A program made the translations under genes and the position numbers. From assembly GCF_000803265.1 (NCBI RefSeq), contig NW_014575407.1, positions 124,001 through 188,000 of the forward strand: a stretch of 64,000 nucleotides of DNA, in the 5' to 3' direction. This DNA comes from Ordospora colligata OC4 (Eukaryota > Microsporidia > Ordosporidae). Positions 39,828 through 48,128 of the stretch are shown piece after piece. Each line of letters opens with the position of its first letter. Within the stretch, counting starts at the first letter, position 1. Below the pieces are notes generated by a model. That model had not been told where the DNA came from and did not search any database. It saw only the letters and a list, made by a program, of their open reading frames with translations.

Positions 39828-40988
39828 TCATCTCTTTTTGTGGTTCTTGCCTACGTACTTCTTGAATATCTTCTTCTTTTCTTTGTTACTGATCCTAGAT
39901 GCTCTCCTGAGTCTGTTGAACTCTTTGACTTCACTCTTCCTCTTCTTCTTCTCTTCATATGCATTTTTGGTTGATTCTCCTTCATTATTCTCTTTCATTT
40001 CACTACTAAATTCTTCAGATTCATCAGAATGCTCAGACTCCTCAATCGACATCGCATCTCCGCTTACTTCTCTTCCAAATATCTCAAAATCCTCTTTATT
40101 GCGTACCTCAGAGACTCTTGAGGGAATAAACACATCAGACACAATCTCCATTCCTTCCATGCATACAGGAATCTTCATTCCTGTTACATCCTCAAATACA
40201 TCATTCACACTTGCCACTAATACTCCTTTTTTCTCAAAAAACACATTCACATTGCTTATGTCCATTATCAGGAACCTCTGTGCATTCTCATGATCTATCT
40301 CCACACTTTGTCCAACATCAATCACATTCACAACACCCTTGTAATACAAAAGATTGTACTCAGACAGATCTGCATGCACGAGCCTTGCCTTACAATACAT
40401 CTCCTTTATTATCCCTATGCACTGCATATAACACTCCCCAACATCCTCAATCTTTGCATCCCGCAGTCTGGGTGCCACACAATCATACTCTCCTATCAGG
40501 CTCATTACAAGCACATTGCTACGCAGATACATCGGTCGAGGTGATGGTATGCCTGCTGCATTCAATCTTTTCAGGTTCCTTGCTTCCTTTTCTGCCCACA
40601 CCTTCACCAGTTTCCTTGGATTCGATGTGCAGAACTTTTGAAATCGCTTCTCACTTCGTATATACCTCTCCCTGTCCTTAAATGGCATAATCGATGTTTT
40701 GAAAATTTTAACTGCAACCGCAATCATTTCTTCACTCCTCATGATTGCATTCTGGCATTTATTTTCTTCAAACCTATTGTTAATAAACTTGCTTTGAAGG
40801 TCTGTGCTTGCCATCGCCAAATACACATTCGCTTCCTTCCCAGTGCATAAACTTCCTCTTAGATTCGCCAGCTTTCCTCTATCCTGTATCTTATCAAGAA
40901 TGTTCATCGTTCTTTTATCAAGGACCTTGTCAACAGTGGCCCTGTCAGACTTGTCCTTCCTTCTCTTTTCTGTTTTGGTATTCTTCAT
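39828..40988 (-). CDS. RIO1: atypical protein kinase/ATPase Rio1
   Basis: Protein of 386 aa that acts in 40S maturation. Features: an N-terminal ATP-binding loop GSLCTGKEANVYLAM, KSEKRFQK-like basic segment (YIRSEKRFQKFCTSNPRK), AEKEARNLKRLNAAGIPSPR, and catalytic VHADLSEYNLLYYKGVV. VNVIDVGQSVEIDHENAQRF and the FF-K-KGV end are typical of Rio1, not Rio2 (no winged helix). A Ser/Glu-rich acidic tail and a basic end (KKKIFKKYVGKNHKKR) resemble the yeast C-terminus. No CCC marks the start, which is the first ATG in frame. Confidence 0.95.
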   Translation of the reverse strand: MKNTKTEKRRKDKSDRATVDKVLDKRTMNILDKIQDRGKLANLRGSLCTGKEANVYLAMASTDLQSKFINNRFEENKCQNAIMRSEEMIAVAVKIFKTSIMPFKDRERYIRSEKRFQKFCTSNPRKLVKVWAEKEARNLKRLNAAGIPSPRPMYLRSNVLVMSLIGEYDCVAPRLRDAKIEDVGECYMQCIGIIKEMYCKARLVHADLSEYNLLYYKGVVNVIDVGQSVEIDHENAQRFLIMDISNVNVFFEKKGVLVASVNDVFEDVTGMKIPVCMEGMEIVSDVFIPSRVSEVRNKEDFEIFGREVSGDAMSIEESEHSDESEEFSSEMKENNEGESTKNAYEEKKKRKSEVKEFNRLRRASRISNKEKKKIFKKYVGKNHKKR

Positions 40989-41071
40989 CTAATTTTTCAA
41001 ACGGCTCGGCTCATTTAAAATTTACATCATTTTTGCTTGCTAAGCATACGCCATTGCATATAAGCCCTTGC

Positions 41072-41392
41072 ATGAAACCATTCAGCAAAGTCAATCTTCT
41101 TTCAAATGCAGAAGCACTCGCAATCATACAAAAACATTCAGAAACACACCAAGATCATTCAACCTTCTTGGAAAAGGTAGTTGCATACTCAAACTCATCA
41201 TTGAGCCAAGATAGTATAGACAGAGCAAAACATACTCTTCAACAAATGAAGTTGACAGCATTTGAAGCAATTCAGTTGATCAATATCATTCCCACATCAA
41301 TTCTCAGTCTTCAACTAATAATCGAAGATATGGATGATAGATTCAGTGAAGAAGAGCTTGAACAAATACTAGATATCTTCAGGCATCAATAG
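41072..41392 (+). CDS. RPC17: RNA polymerase III subunit Rpc17/Rpc9 (Rpb4-like)
   Basis: Helical protein of 106 aa. The HRDC-type C-terminal part, TAFEAIQLINIIPTS followed by SLQLIIEDMDDRFSEEEL, matches the Rpc17/CGRP-RCP signature (EA..L.N..P.....EL..IIEE...R..EEE). It would pair with Rpc25 in the polymerase III stalk. The open frame extends upstream across the RIO1 5' region, but CCC lies 4 nt before the ATG at 41072 and the family N-terminus (LLSNAEALAIIQ) begins here. Rpb4 itself is a less likely identity. Confidence 0.82.
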   Translation: MKPFSKVNLLSNAEALAIIQKHSETHQDHSTFLEKVVAYSNSSLSQDSIDRAKHTLQQMKLTAFEAIQLINIIPTSILSLQLIIEDMDDRFSEEELEQILDIFRHQ

Positions 41393-41527
41393 ATTTAGGA
41401 TGAGTTTACCACAAACAAGCTAAGCTCTAGTACATTGAGATATTATTCAAACATGTAATTGTAATTAGAATTATAAACATCGTCTGAATAAATATTCGTT
41501 TAGCAATTAAGGTTTTTTTCTTTACAA

Positions 41528-41678
41528 ATTCATTCAATACTAATGAGATGAGAGCTTACCTTTCATACATTCATTCAATACTAATAAGATAAAACTTATG
41601 CTTCATGCATTCACTGGATACTAATAAGATAAAACTTCCCTTTCATGCATTCACTCAATGCTAATTAGATGAGAAACT
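41528..41678. repeat. 40-bp tandem repeat overlapping the 3' end of the POT1-like gene
   Basis: Four degenerate units of about 40 bp, starting near 41528, 41569, 41609 and 41649, each reading attcAYtcaatactaataag... and ending ...ttcatgc. The last, partial unit (from 41649) contains the final codons and stop of the POT1-like gene. Read on the minus strand, the other units repeat the CTTATTAGTAT/TGA context. The period is not a multiple of three. It looks like local duplication of the gene's 3' end into its downstream region. Confidence 0.85.
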
Positions 41679-42856
41679 ACTCGATTATTTTCTTCAACAT
41701 TCAGTATAACACATTCATATACCTGACCTTTTATTCCACGAATCTCATTGTCAATTATTCTCTCTGCTATGCTTCCTCTACATACAACCTTTATCTCTGT
41801 ATATCCATCCCAGATAATCACTCTAGCTATTCTAATCTGTTCAACATTGTGGTTCATACAAGTTCGCATCTGCTTTTCAGCCGTGCTTTCTTCAATCATT
41901 CCACAGCTTTTACATATTGAAATCGTGTTATTCGTAAATAACGCACATCTTCTTATTTGTGCCTTGATTCTGTACACTCCAGGATTGATTGAGTATCTAT
42001 TTTCATCATTCATGTGTATAGGCACGTCAGGTTGTAGCTCAGATCCTCCATTGCATCCAAAAACAACTTTTCTTTGATATTCATTTCTTCTTAACTCAAG
42101 ATCCTGCCAAATAGGCGAATGCTTACGAATCTTGACTATCTCCCCATTGCTCGACTCCGACAGGCTCGCAACTGCAAGCTCACCAACTTCATCAGCCTTC
42201 AGGTTCTTGATCAGGTAATAACTACCAATCTCGCATTGTTCTGATCTATCCGAAAATTCTCCCCATGCCTTTATAACAAGCACCATACAACTCATGTGCT
42301 TACACATATCCAGCGAGCAAGCTCCATGACTGTAATCAATAAACTCAAGAATCACTAGATTGTGCATTTCGCGCCGCTTATCGCTTAGCTCTCCACAGAA
42401 GTCAAAACGATGTCCACATTCTATCTCAGATATCATCCTTTGCTTCACAAACCTCCGTCGGCTCCTCTCAAATACATTCACAAGATTCATGACACTCCGA
42501 CTAGGGAATTCACCAGCTTGCTTGCCCTGCCTGTACACAACATCTATCTCATTTCTTTTGCCCATTATCGCCTTGCCTTGTGTATAGAGCTTAACATTCC
42601 TTATTTTTACTACATCTCCAACATACAGACTCTCTGCAAATATTTCTGTGTGGCTGAATATCCGGACGGAAAGCCTTTGCATCTCCTCATCAACAACGTC
42701 GATCGTCATCACATAATCACTTCCTTTTGATTTTTTACTTGACGTCCATCCAACAACAACTCCATACATACTACAATACACTCCATACTCCATTTGCAAA
42801 ATAAATTTGTATTCTATGTCTTCCGTATCATCTCTCATATCATCTTCCACACGCAT
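41651..42856 (-). CDS. POT1: Pot1-like telomere end-binding protein (OB folds)
   Basis: Protein of 401 aa. The N-terminal OB fold (about 22-105) has MYGVVVGWTSSKKSKGSDYV, TIDVVDEEMQRLSVRIFS and YVGDVVKIRNVKLYTQGKA, which match the Pot1/TEBP alpha first OB fold (YGVV...SKGTDY...D). A second OB-like region follows, and a later domain contains a CxxC pair (SICKSCGMIEES, RTCMNHNVEQ), reminiscent of the third Pot1/Rpa-like OB fold with a zinc site. Pot1 caps single-stranded telomeric DNA. An RPA-like ssDNA protein is the alternative. The downstream 3' end is embedded in a 40-bp tandem repeat. Confidence 0.75.
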   Translation of the reverse strand: MRVEDDMRDDTEDIEYKFILQMEYGVYCSMYGVVVGWTSSKKSKGSDYVMTIDVVDEEMQRLSVRIFSHTEIFAESLYVGDVVKIRNVKLYTQGKAIMGKRNEIDVVYRQGKQAGEFPSRSVMNLVNVFERSRRRFVKQRMISEIECGHRFDFCGELSDKRREMHNLVILEFIDYSHGACSLDMCKHMSCMVLVIKAWGEFSDRSEQCEIGSYYLIKNLKADEVGELAVASLSESSNGEIVKIRKHSPIWQDLELRRNEYQRKVVFGCNGGSELQPDVPIHMNDENRYSINPGVYRIKAQIRRCALFTNNTISICKSCGMIEESTAEKQMRTCMNHNVEQIRIARVIIWDGYTEIKVVCRGSIAERIIDNEIRGIKGQVYECVILNVEENNRVVSHLISIE

Positions 42857-43079
42857 GAATATTCACAAAGGATGAACATGTAAAATGTTTTGAATCAATC
42901 ATCACTACAACCATTCAATAATTCTAAATTACTTCACATCAACATTACATACAGACATTATATATCCACACTCCATATCAATATATAAACAGTTTAATAT
43001 TGAAACATTCTAAGTGACGTTTATAAATTTATTAATTAACTCTGATGCATATAACATCCATAAATTATTCGTGCTCATA

Positions 43080-43910
43080 ATGAATACTTTCCTGGTGCTG
43101 CTGATTGTAAACGTTGTAATCGGTGTTCGACCAGAGTGCGACAACTACGCTGTCAGGACATGCCTTTGCTCGAGAGACGAGTATGAAATAATAAACAGTC
43201 AGTGCCGAAGGTATCATGTCCACGAACTCGATTATGCAGAGTTTTTGCGAATAATGCTCAGAATATGTACACAGGGACAGAAGCAGTTCGGTGTAGATCT
43301 ACTCGACAAGTCACAGGTAAACGATGTGATATTCTTGACAGAGGTTTTTGGACTTATTTTCGACCATTGTAACAGCAGGCGATACGAGGTGTTTTCAGTG
43401 GCCACAATTGTAATGTACAACACATCTTATCTATATAAAATGCAAAAAGCCAAAAGCGCAAAGCAATACAAGCCTAGAGGAATATTCCAGTTATCAGGGG
43501 TTGAAAAGTACGAAATGATGGACAAAGTGGGCTACCACTACAACGGATTCTATGTAAAAACACCAGAAATACTTGGAAGAAAAAACACAATGGTGGTTGA
43601 AGACTCAATCAGATATTGGATGGAGGTTTCACGCGACTATAATTACCGGCAAGAGATCAATATATTAACCTTGTTGAAAATCCTAAATCCGAAATACTAT
43701 CAAATGTACAAGGAAAGTTGTCTTAGGGATAGACCATGGTGGTCGTGGAACTGGTATTGTAATAAGCAAAAGATTGAAGCAAACAAAAAGGTCGATCTGC
43801 TAATTGATATATACAACAGTCTCATAAGGATATTCAAGCCCGAGCCAAGATTCATATTACCTGAAGGACGACTGCAAGGTTCTGAAGTACTAAAAGAAAG
43901 AGTCTGTTAA
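43080..43910 (+). CDS. secreted protein of unknown function
   Basis: Protein of 276 aa. A signal peptide (MNTFLVLLIVNVVIGVRP) is followed by a Cys-containing N-terminal part (ECDNYAVRTCLCSRDEYEI, SQCRRYHVHEL), a helical middle and a Trp-rich patch (RPWWSWNWYCNKQK). No catalytic motif or second membrane segment is visible. I do not recognise it; Cys pairing suggests a disulfide-stabilised fold outside the cell or in the ER. The frame is open further upstream, but no other ATG is present. The upstream gap of about 220 bp is AT-rich. Confidence 0.7.
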   Translation: MNTFLVLLIVNVVIGVRPECDNYAVRTCLCSRDEYEIINSQCRRYHVHELDYAEFLRIMLRICTQGQKQFGVDLLDKSQVNDVIFLTEVFGLIFDHCNSRRYEVFSVATIVMYNTSYLYKMQKAKSAKQYKPRGIFQLSGVEKYEMMDKVGYHYNGFYVKTPEILGRKNTMVVEDSIRYWMEVSRDYNYRQEINILTLLKILNPKYYQMYKESCLRDRPWWSWNWYCNKQKIEANKKVDLLIDIYNSLIRIFKPEPRFILPEGRLQGSEVLKERVC

Positions 43911-44052
43911 AACACTGCAGCACATGAGCATCACATATGCTGTCAATAATACTTGCATATACCTATTGTGTTTATTCATTAAAACCTACTTGGCACAAAT
44001 GCACCTGCAATTATAATAGCACAATATATTCTTCAATGAATGCGTCAGTCAT

Positions 44053-44850
44053 TCAGTTCTCAACCTTCGGCGCTATGTAAAACTTCATGTATGCCGACTC
44101 TCCAATCAACAGGTTGAAAAACACAGGCTTTCCATTTCCTAAAGATATGCTCATACTCTTGCACATCCCTGCTACCTTGCCAATAAGATTCACATACTTC
44201 ATTGCAATCTCCTGCACAACTCCTTCCTTGACATCTATCTTCAGCTCTTTCCCCTCACACTCCTCAAAGCTCATCGATGCATCGGCATACTCTCCTGTCT
44301 GGAAAAACACCAGGCGCCCAGGCTCCGCTTTAATCCCAACAAAGTCTCCAAACGTCCCAACAAGCCTGGGAACATACATAAACTCATCAGTAGGAATACT
44401 GGCCGTTGCTTCAAAATCAAGTACAGGAACATTGTATGCCTCACTATCAGATGAAAAAAGCTTCAGCTTGAAATTTAATGAATTTCCATCCCTGGCATTC
44501 TTCACATTCAGGCTACTCACAGAGTCATCACATTCAAGTCTAAACATTCCTCCTCCATCAAGACTCATTCCCTTCAAAATCTTTACAAACGTCTTCAGCT
44601 GCACTCCTATTGCCAAATCCCTGTCACATCTATACTTCGTAAACATCGATGCCGGTAAAAACACATCTGCAAGCGCCACATGCATCACATCCATCACCTG
44701 AATGCTCATCCCACGACCTGACACCTTTATCTCCGCCTGCTCAACAAGCTCAGAAAGACTCTCAACAACTCTCTTCACCAGCGATAATGCTTCAGAGGCA
44801 TTGCTTGCTTCCTTTCCCTTCTCCCTTGCTTCCAGTTCAAGCTCAAACAT
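44053..44850 (-). CDS. POL30: PCNA sliding clamp
   Basis: Protein of 265 aa (families are about 258-261). Two PCNA domains are visible: MSIQVMDVMHVALADVFLPA, then DLAIGVQLKTFVKILKGM at the start, and the C-terminal repeat with MKYVNLIGKVAGMCKSMSIS and KPVFFNLLIGESAYMKFYIAP at the end. It tethers replicative and repair polymerases. CCC lies 3 nt before the ATG at 44850; a longer frame would use a non-ATG codon. The CBF5 gene lies 69 bp further upstream on the same strand. Confidence 0.96.
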   Translation of the reverse strand: MFELELEAREKGKEASNASEALSLVKRVVESLSELVEQAEIKVSGRGMSIQVMDVMHVALADVFLPASMFTKYRCDRDLAIGVQLKTFVKILKGMSLDGGGMFRLECDDSVSSLNVKNARDGNSLNFKLKLFSSDSEAYNVPVLDFEATASIPTDEFMYVPRLVGTFGDFVGIKAEPGRLVFFQTGEYADASMSFEECEGKELKIDVKEGVVQEIAMKYVNLIGKVAGMCKSMSISLGNGKPVFFNLLIGESAYMKFYIAPKVEN

Positions 44851-44919
44851 CAAGGGCAATTTTTTCTCCAGTCTCAACAGTCATTAATATATAAAATCAT
44901 AAAAATCTTTATCAAAACA

Positions 44920-45996
44920 TCACTCAATCACCTCATACTCATTCTTCATTCCCCAGCTCCTTGGATACAGATCCTTCTCCATAATCACTCTCTTCGTCTT
45001 GCAGACAAATCCATGCTGTGCAATGCTCATCTCAGGGCTACTTGCCAACGCTACTCCAAGTGCCACTGCTTCTCCCTTCGTTGTGATCACCACTACATCT
45101 CCTCCCACATTAATGTTCTTATCAAATCGAAGTACTCCCGTCATGCTCAGCTTTGCTCCATAACAAATAGCATTCACACAGCTATCCTTAATCATAATCC
45201 TCGGGTATCCAACAAGCAAAGTCTCCAACGGCTTTATCACTCTTCGGATTGCCACCTCGCTTTTCTCAGTATTTAATAGATACATCGCATCCAGGAGATC
45301 ATGAAGCGTGTATATCTGTGACTCATCAACCATTCCGCTTCTTACTCTTCTCAACTCCTTCATCACAGCTCCACATCCCATAAAAATTCCTATATGCGTG
45401 CAAAGCGTTCTCACATATGTCCCTGCTTCGCATGAAACCTTGAAAAGCCCCAGCTTTCGTTCTACATCAAACTCAACTATCTCTATTCCATACACATTCC
45501 TTATCCTCAGCTCCCGCTTCACTGCACACATCAATGGTGGCCTTTGGAATAATGCACCAACAAGCCTTTTACAAGCATTCCTAAATCCTTGCTCATCACA
45601 TTCCCCATGAAATTCAATCACACACACATACTCTTTTCCTAGAGATTGTTGGCTTTTTGTAAGTCGTGTTGCTCTGTCAATGCATACAGTTAACACTCCG
45701 CTTACCTGTGGATCAAGTGTACCACCGTGTCCTGTCTTCTCACATCCAAGAATCCCCTTCACCCATGTAACAACCTCATGAGAGCTTGGATTCGCTGACT
45801 TGTCCAAACTCACAATCCCATACTTAATATATTCCTGGATACTTCGGTTCAACGGCATGCTTCCACGTCCACAAGGCGTGTATCTATCAGTCTTCACAAC
45901 CATCTTCTCCATGTCTTTCAGAAGAGGTCCCCACTCATTGGCTTCCTCAGGCTCACTTCCCTGCTCATCTACAGCAAATCTTCCCTCTTCATGCAT
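44920..45996 (-). CDS. CBF5: H/ACA pseudouridine synthase Cbf5 (dyskerin)
   Basis: Protein of 358 aa. The catalytic motif GHGGTLDPQVSGVLTVCIDR contains the reactive Asp (about residue 95), followed by ATRLTKSQQSLGKEYVCVIE. GTYVRTLCTHIGIFMGCGAV and LRRVRSGMVDE complete the TruB-type core. A PUA domain with INVGGDVVVITTKGEAVALG closes the protein. The Lys-rich tail of yeast Cbf5 (483 aa) is absent. It works with Gar1, encoded at 20196-20774. CCC lies 5 nt before the ATG at 45996. Confidence 0.96.
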   Translation of the reverse strand: MHEEGRFAVDEQGSEPEEANEWGPLLKDMEKMVVKTDRYTPCGRGSMPLNRSIQEYIKYGIVSLDKSANPSSHEVVTWVKGILGCEKTGHGGTLDPQVSGVLTVCIDRATRLTKSQQSLGKEYVCVIEFHGECDEQGFRNACKRLVGALFQRPPLMCAVKRELRIRNVYGIEIVEFDVERKLGLFKVSCEAGTYVRTLCTHIGIFMGCGAVMKELRRVRSGMVDESQIYTLHDLLDAMYLLNTEKSEVAIRRVIKPLETLLVGYPRIMIKDSCVNAICYGAKLSMTGVLRFDKNINVGGDVVVITTKGEAVALGVALASSPEMSIAQHGFVCKTKRVIMEKDLYPRSWGMKNEYEVIE

Positions 45997-46128
45997 TCCC
46001 AGGGCCACTCAACAAAAATTTACAAATCGTACATTCTTGCAAATTCTCATTAACTCCTCTTCTGCTAAATCATACAACTTCCATCAACCATTTAATTCAC
46101 TAATCTCCTTCTCACTTTATCTTATCCA

Positions 46129-47163
46129 TCAGGCATCTCCATTCATCTCCTTTTCACAATCAAAAGATATCGGATTGAACACACACAGTCCGTCAGCACT
46201 GGTAGTTATAACAAAATTACTGTCTCCCCTACAAAACGCCACATCCTTATAGAACTTTTGCCCCTGATGCACAAATAGAAGATATCCATCCTCCTCAGAT
46301 GCATCAAGAGACACGTCCCAGATGCACAGCTGCTCATCACTGCCTGAAACAAAAATCTCTCCATCTCTCCATCTCAAACAACTGACCGGGCTCTTATGCC
46401 TCGTTATCTTCTCCACCTCATGATTTCTAATATCCATCAGCCAGACAGTGCCCTCGTCATCTCCAAATGCAAGCGTATTGTCTCCATTGAATCCTATTGC
46501 ATTGATGTCCGAACTGAACTTCCTTCGGAATACTGCATCCTTGCCACGTACATCAAAAAACACCACTGCATAGTCACATCCTCCAGAATATATCATACTC
46601 CCGTCACTACAAATCCCCTCAATCGATCCCTCGTGAACCTTCACAGTGCCTGTTTCATTAAATCTCCAATCATTCATCGATATCTTCCCATCCCTAGTTC
46701 CAAGCACACATCCAGAACCATTGAAGCACAATCCATATCCAAGACCTTCATCATAGCGCTTTGTATGTATCACCTCAAATTTGGGCCCATGCACCACCAG
46801 CGTGTCATCAGACAAGCAATACGTCGACTCTCCATTCACTCGCACTTTATTGTATGATTCAGACACCTTCTTCTTCGTTATCACCATCTTATCTGGTTTG
46901 CTCATTCCATGCGTTGGAAACAGATCAATACTGATCATTCCAGGCTTGCCCTCTCCTGGTGCCGGGTTCGTCCCCAACATTACGGTGTATCCCCTCATAA
47001 CATCAATGCTCTGTGCAGGCCAGTCAAGAGAAATATACTCAAGAACGTTATATGCGCCCTCTTCAACCTCAAGATCACCTTCCTCATTCTGTGGCTCATA
47101 AACATCATAAGAGTCATCAGACATATCCAATCCCTCTTCAATCTCCTTTCTTATCCTTGCCAT
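46129..47163 (-). CDS. RRB1: WD40 ribosome-assembly chaperone Rrb1/GRWD1
   Basis: Protein of 344 aa with an acidic N-terminus (EEGLDMSDDSYDVYEPQNEE) followed by LEYISLDWPAQSIDV, the family's leader to the propeller. WD repeats include VHEGSIEGICSDGSMIYSGG and RHKSPVSCLRWRDGEIFVSG; SDEQLCIWDVSLDASEEDG is followed by YLLFVHQGQKFYKDVAFCRG, which is very close to Rrb1/GRWD1 (LLFVHQG...KE). Rrb1 chaperones uL3 into early 60S particles. CCCC lies 4 nt upstream of the ATG. RbAp46/48-type proteins share LLFVH.GH but their N-terminus differs. Confidence 0.85.
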   Translation of the reverse strand: MARIRKEIEEGLDMSDDSYDVYEPQNEEGDLEVEEGAYNVLEYISLDWPAQSIDVMRGYTVMLGTNPAPGEGKPGMISIDLFPTHGMSKPDKMVITKKKVSESYNKVRVNGESTYCLSDDTLVVHGPKFEVIHTKRYDEGLGYGLCFNGSGCVLGTRDGKISMNDWRFNETGTVKVHEGSIEGICSDGSMIYSGGCDYAVVFFDVRGKDAVFRRKFSSDINAIGFNGDNTLAFGDDEGTVWLMDIRNHEVEKITRHKSPVSCLRWRDGEIFVSGSDEQLCIWDVSLDASEEDGYLLFVHQGQKFYKDVAFCRGDSNFVITTSADGLCVFNPISFDCEKEMNGDA

Positions 47164-47361
47164 CTTCGGGGATTACAATCGAAACAAATACGCTGCATAA
47201 AACTGAAAAAATAGACTTTGCTTTATTTCATGCATTCATGCACTGCCACATCATCTGTGTCACATAGCAATCCAACACATCAGAATCTACTACATATCCA
47301 TTTACTAAACTCTTGTAATACCCAGAACATCACATCTTACCATTCAAATTTTCTCATCAAG

Positions 47362-47432
47362 AATCAATCTACTTCGCTTCAATAATCAAGTAATGAATCT
47401 ACTTCTCATGAATAATCAATAATCAATCTACC
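47362..47432. repeat. 30-bp tandem repeat overlapping the 3' end of the ARF-like gene
   Basis: Two and a half units of 29-30 bp: 47362-47390, 47391-47420 and a partial unit from 47421, with aat(c/g)aatctacttc and aataatcaa as conserved cores. The partial unit from 47421 covers the last codons and stop of the ARF-like gene. It mirrors the arrangement at the POT1-like gene. Confidence 0.75.
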
Positions 47433-47995
47433 ATCGCTACATCATACTGCTCCTTCAACCACATCTTCACCATCCCAATGTTCATATCATTTTCAGTAGA
47501 CACAGAAAAACATGAAATCTCTCTGTCTGCAATCGACAGCAAATCCATTGCAAGAATCATCTCCTTGCTTCCGATCGCTCTATCAACCTCGCTCTTGGTT
47601 CCAAGAACAAGCATATTCCTCCTTGTCCATATGTTTCTATATAGCATAGAAAGCAGATCCTCCTTGCTTCTCTCAAGATCATCTACAGAACCATTCGAGT
47701 CAATACAGTACAACATAACATCGCTTCTTCTATACAAGCAGTCCCACCTTGCCTTCAACGGTCTCTTACCACTCACATCATACACAGTATAATTTATACC
47801 ACCCTCTCGGAACTCATATACATCCACATCTTTCTGCTTCCTAAAGCTTTTCGGCCATTGTCCAAACACCTTTGACACAATCGTAGACTTGCCACTCTGC
47901 TCAGATCCAAGAATCACCACCCTGAAGTTCCTTGCAAACAGTCTGTTGCGCAGCATCTTCATTCCACTTCTCAGCTTTTCACATATTCCAAGCAT
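47423..47995 (-). CDS. divergent ARF-like small GTPase
   Basis: Protein of about 190 aa. G1 is GSEQSGKST; G3 reads VYDVSGKRPLKARW where ARF/ARL proteins have WDVGGQ.KIRP.W, so the usual Gln is Lys; G4 reads GTKSEVD instead of NKQD. The middle (LYRRSDVMLYCIDSNGSVDDL) matches the ARF family's Y....G.I.VVDS. Loss of the Gln and of the Asn of G4 suggests weak or altered GTP handling. A Lys-rich N-terminal helix may bind membrane. SRP receptor beta, which is ARF-like, is a possible identity. Starts at 47995 and 47962 are both possible. Confidence 0.72.
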   Translation of the reverse strand: MLGICEKLRSGMKMLRNRLFARNFRVVILGSEQSGKSTIVSKVFGQWPKSFRKQKDVDVYEFREGGINYTVYDVSGKRPLKARWDCLYRRSDVMLYCIDSNGSVDDLERSKEDLLSMLYRNIWTRRNMLVLGTKSEVDRAIGSKEMILAMDLLSIADREISCFSVSTENDMNIGMVKMWLKEQYDVAMVD

Positions 47996-48128
47996 GTTTG
48001 CCACTTCCAAGCCTTTCAAATATCATTAGTCTCCAATCAGGTTAAATTCCCCTTTATCAGTCTCTTAATTCAAAAGTTCATCATTTATCACACATACATA
48101 TCATATTATCCATATATACCATCTACAC

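Noticed and set aside
46129..47163. Pwp1 or RbAp48 as identity of the WD40 protein
   Set aside because: The acidic leader and the LLFVHQG...KD block fit Rrb1/GRWD1 better.
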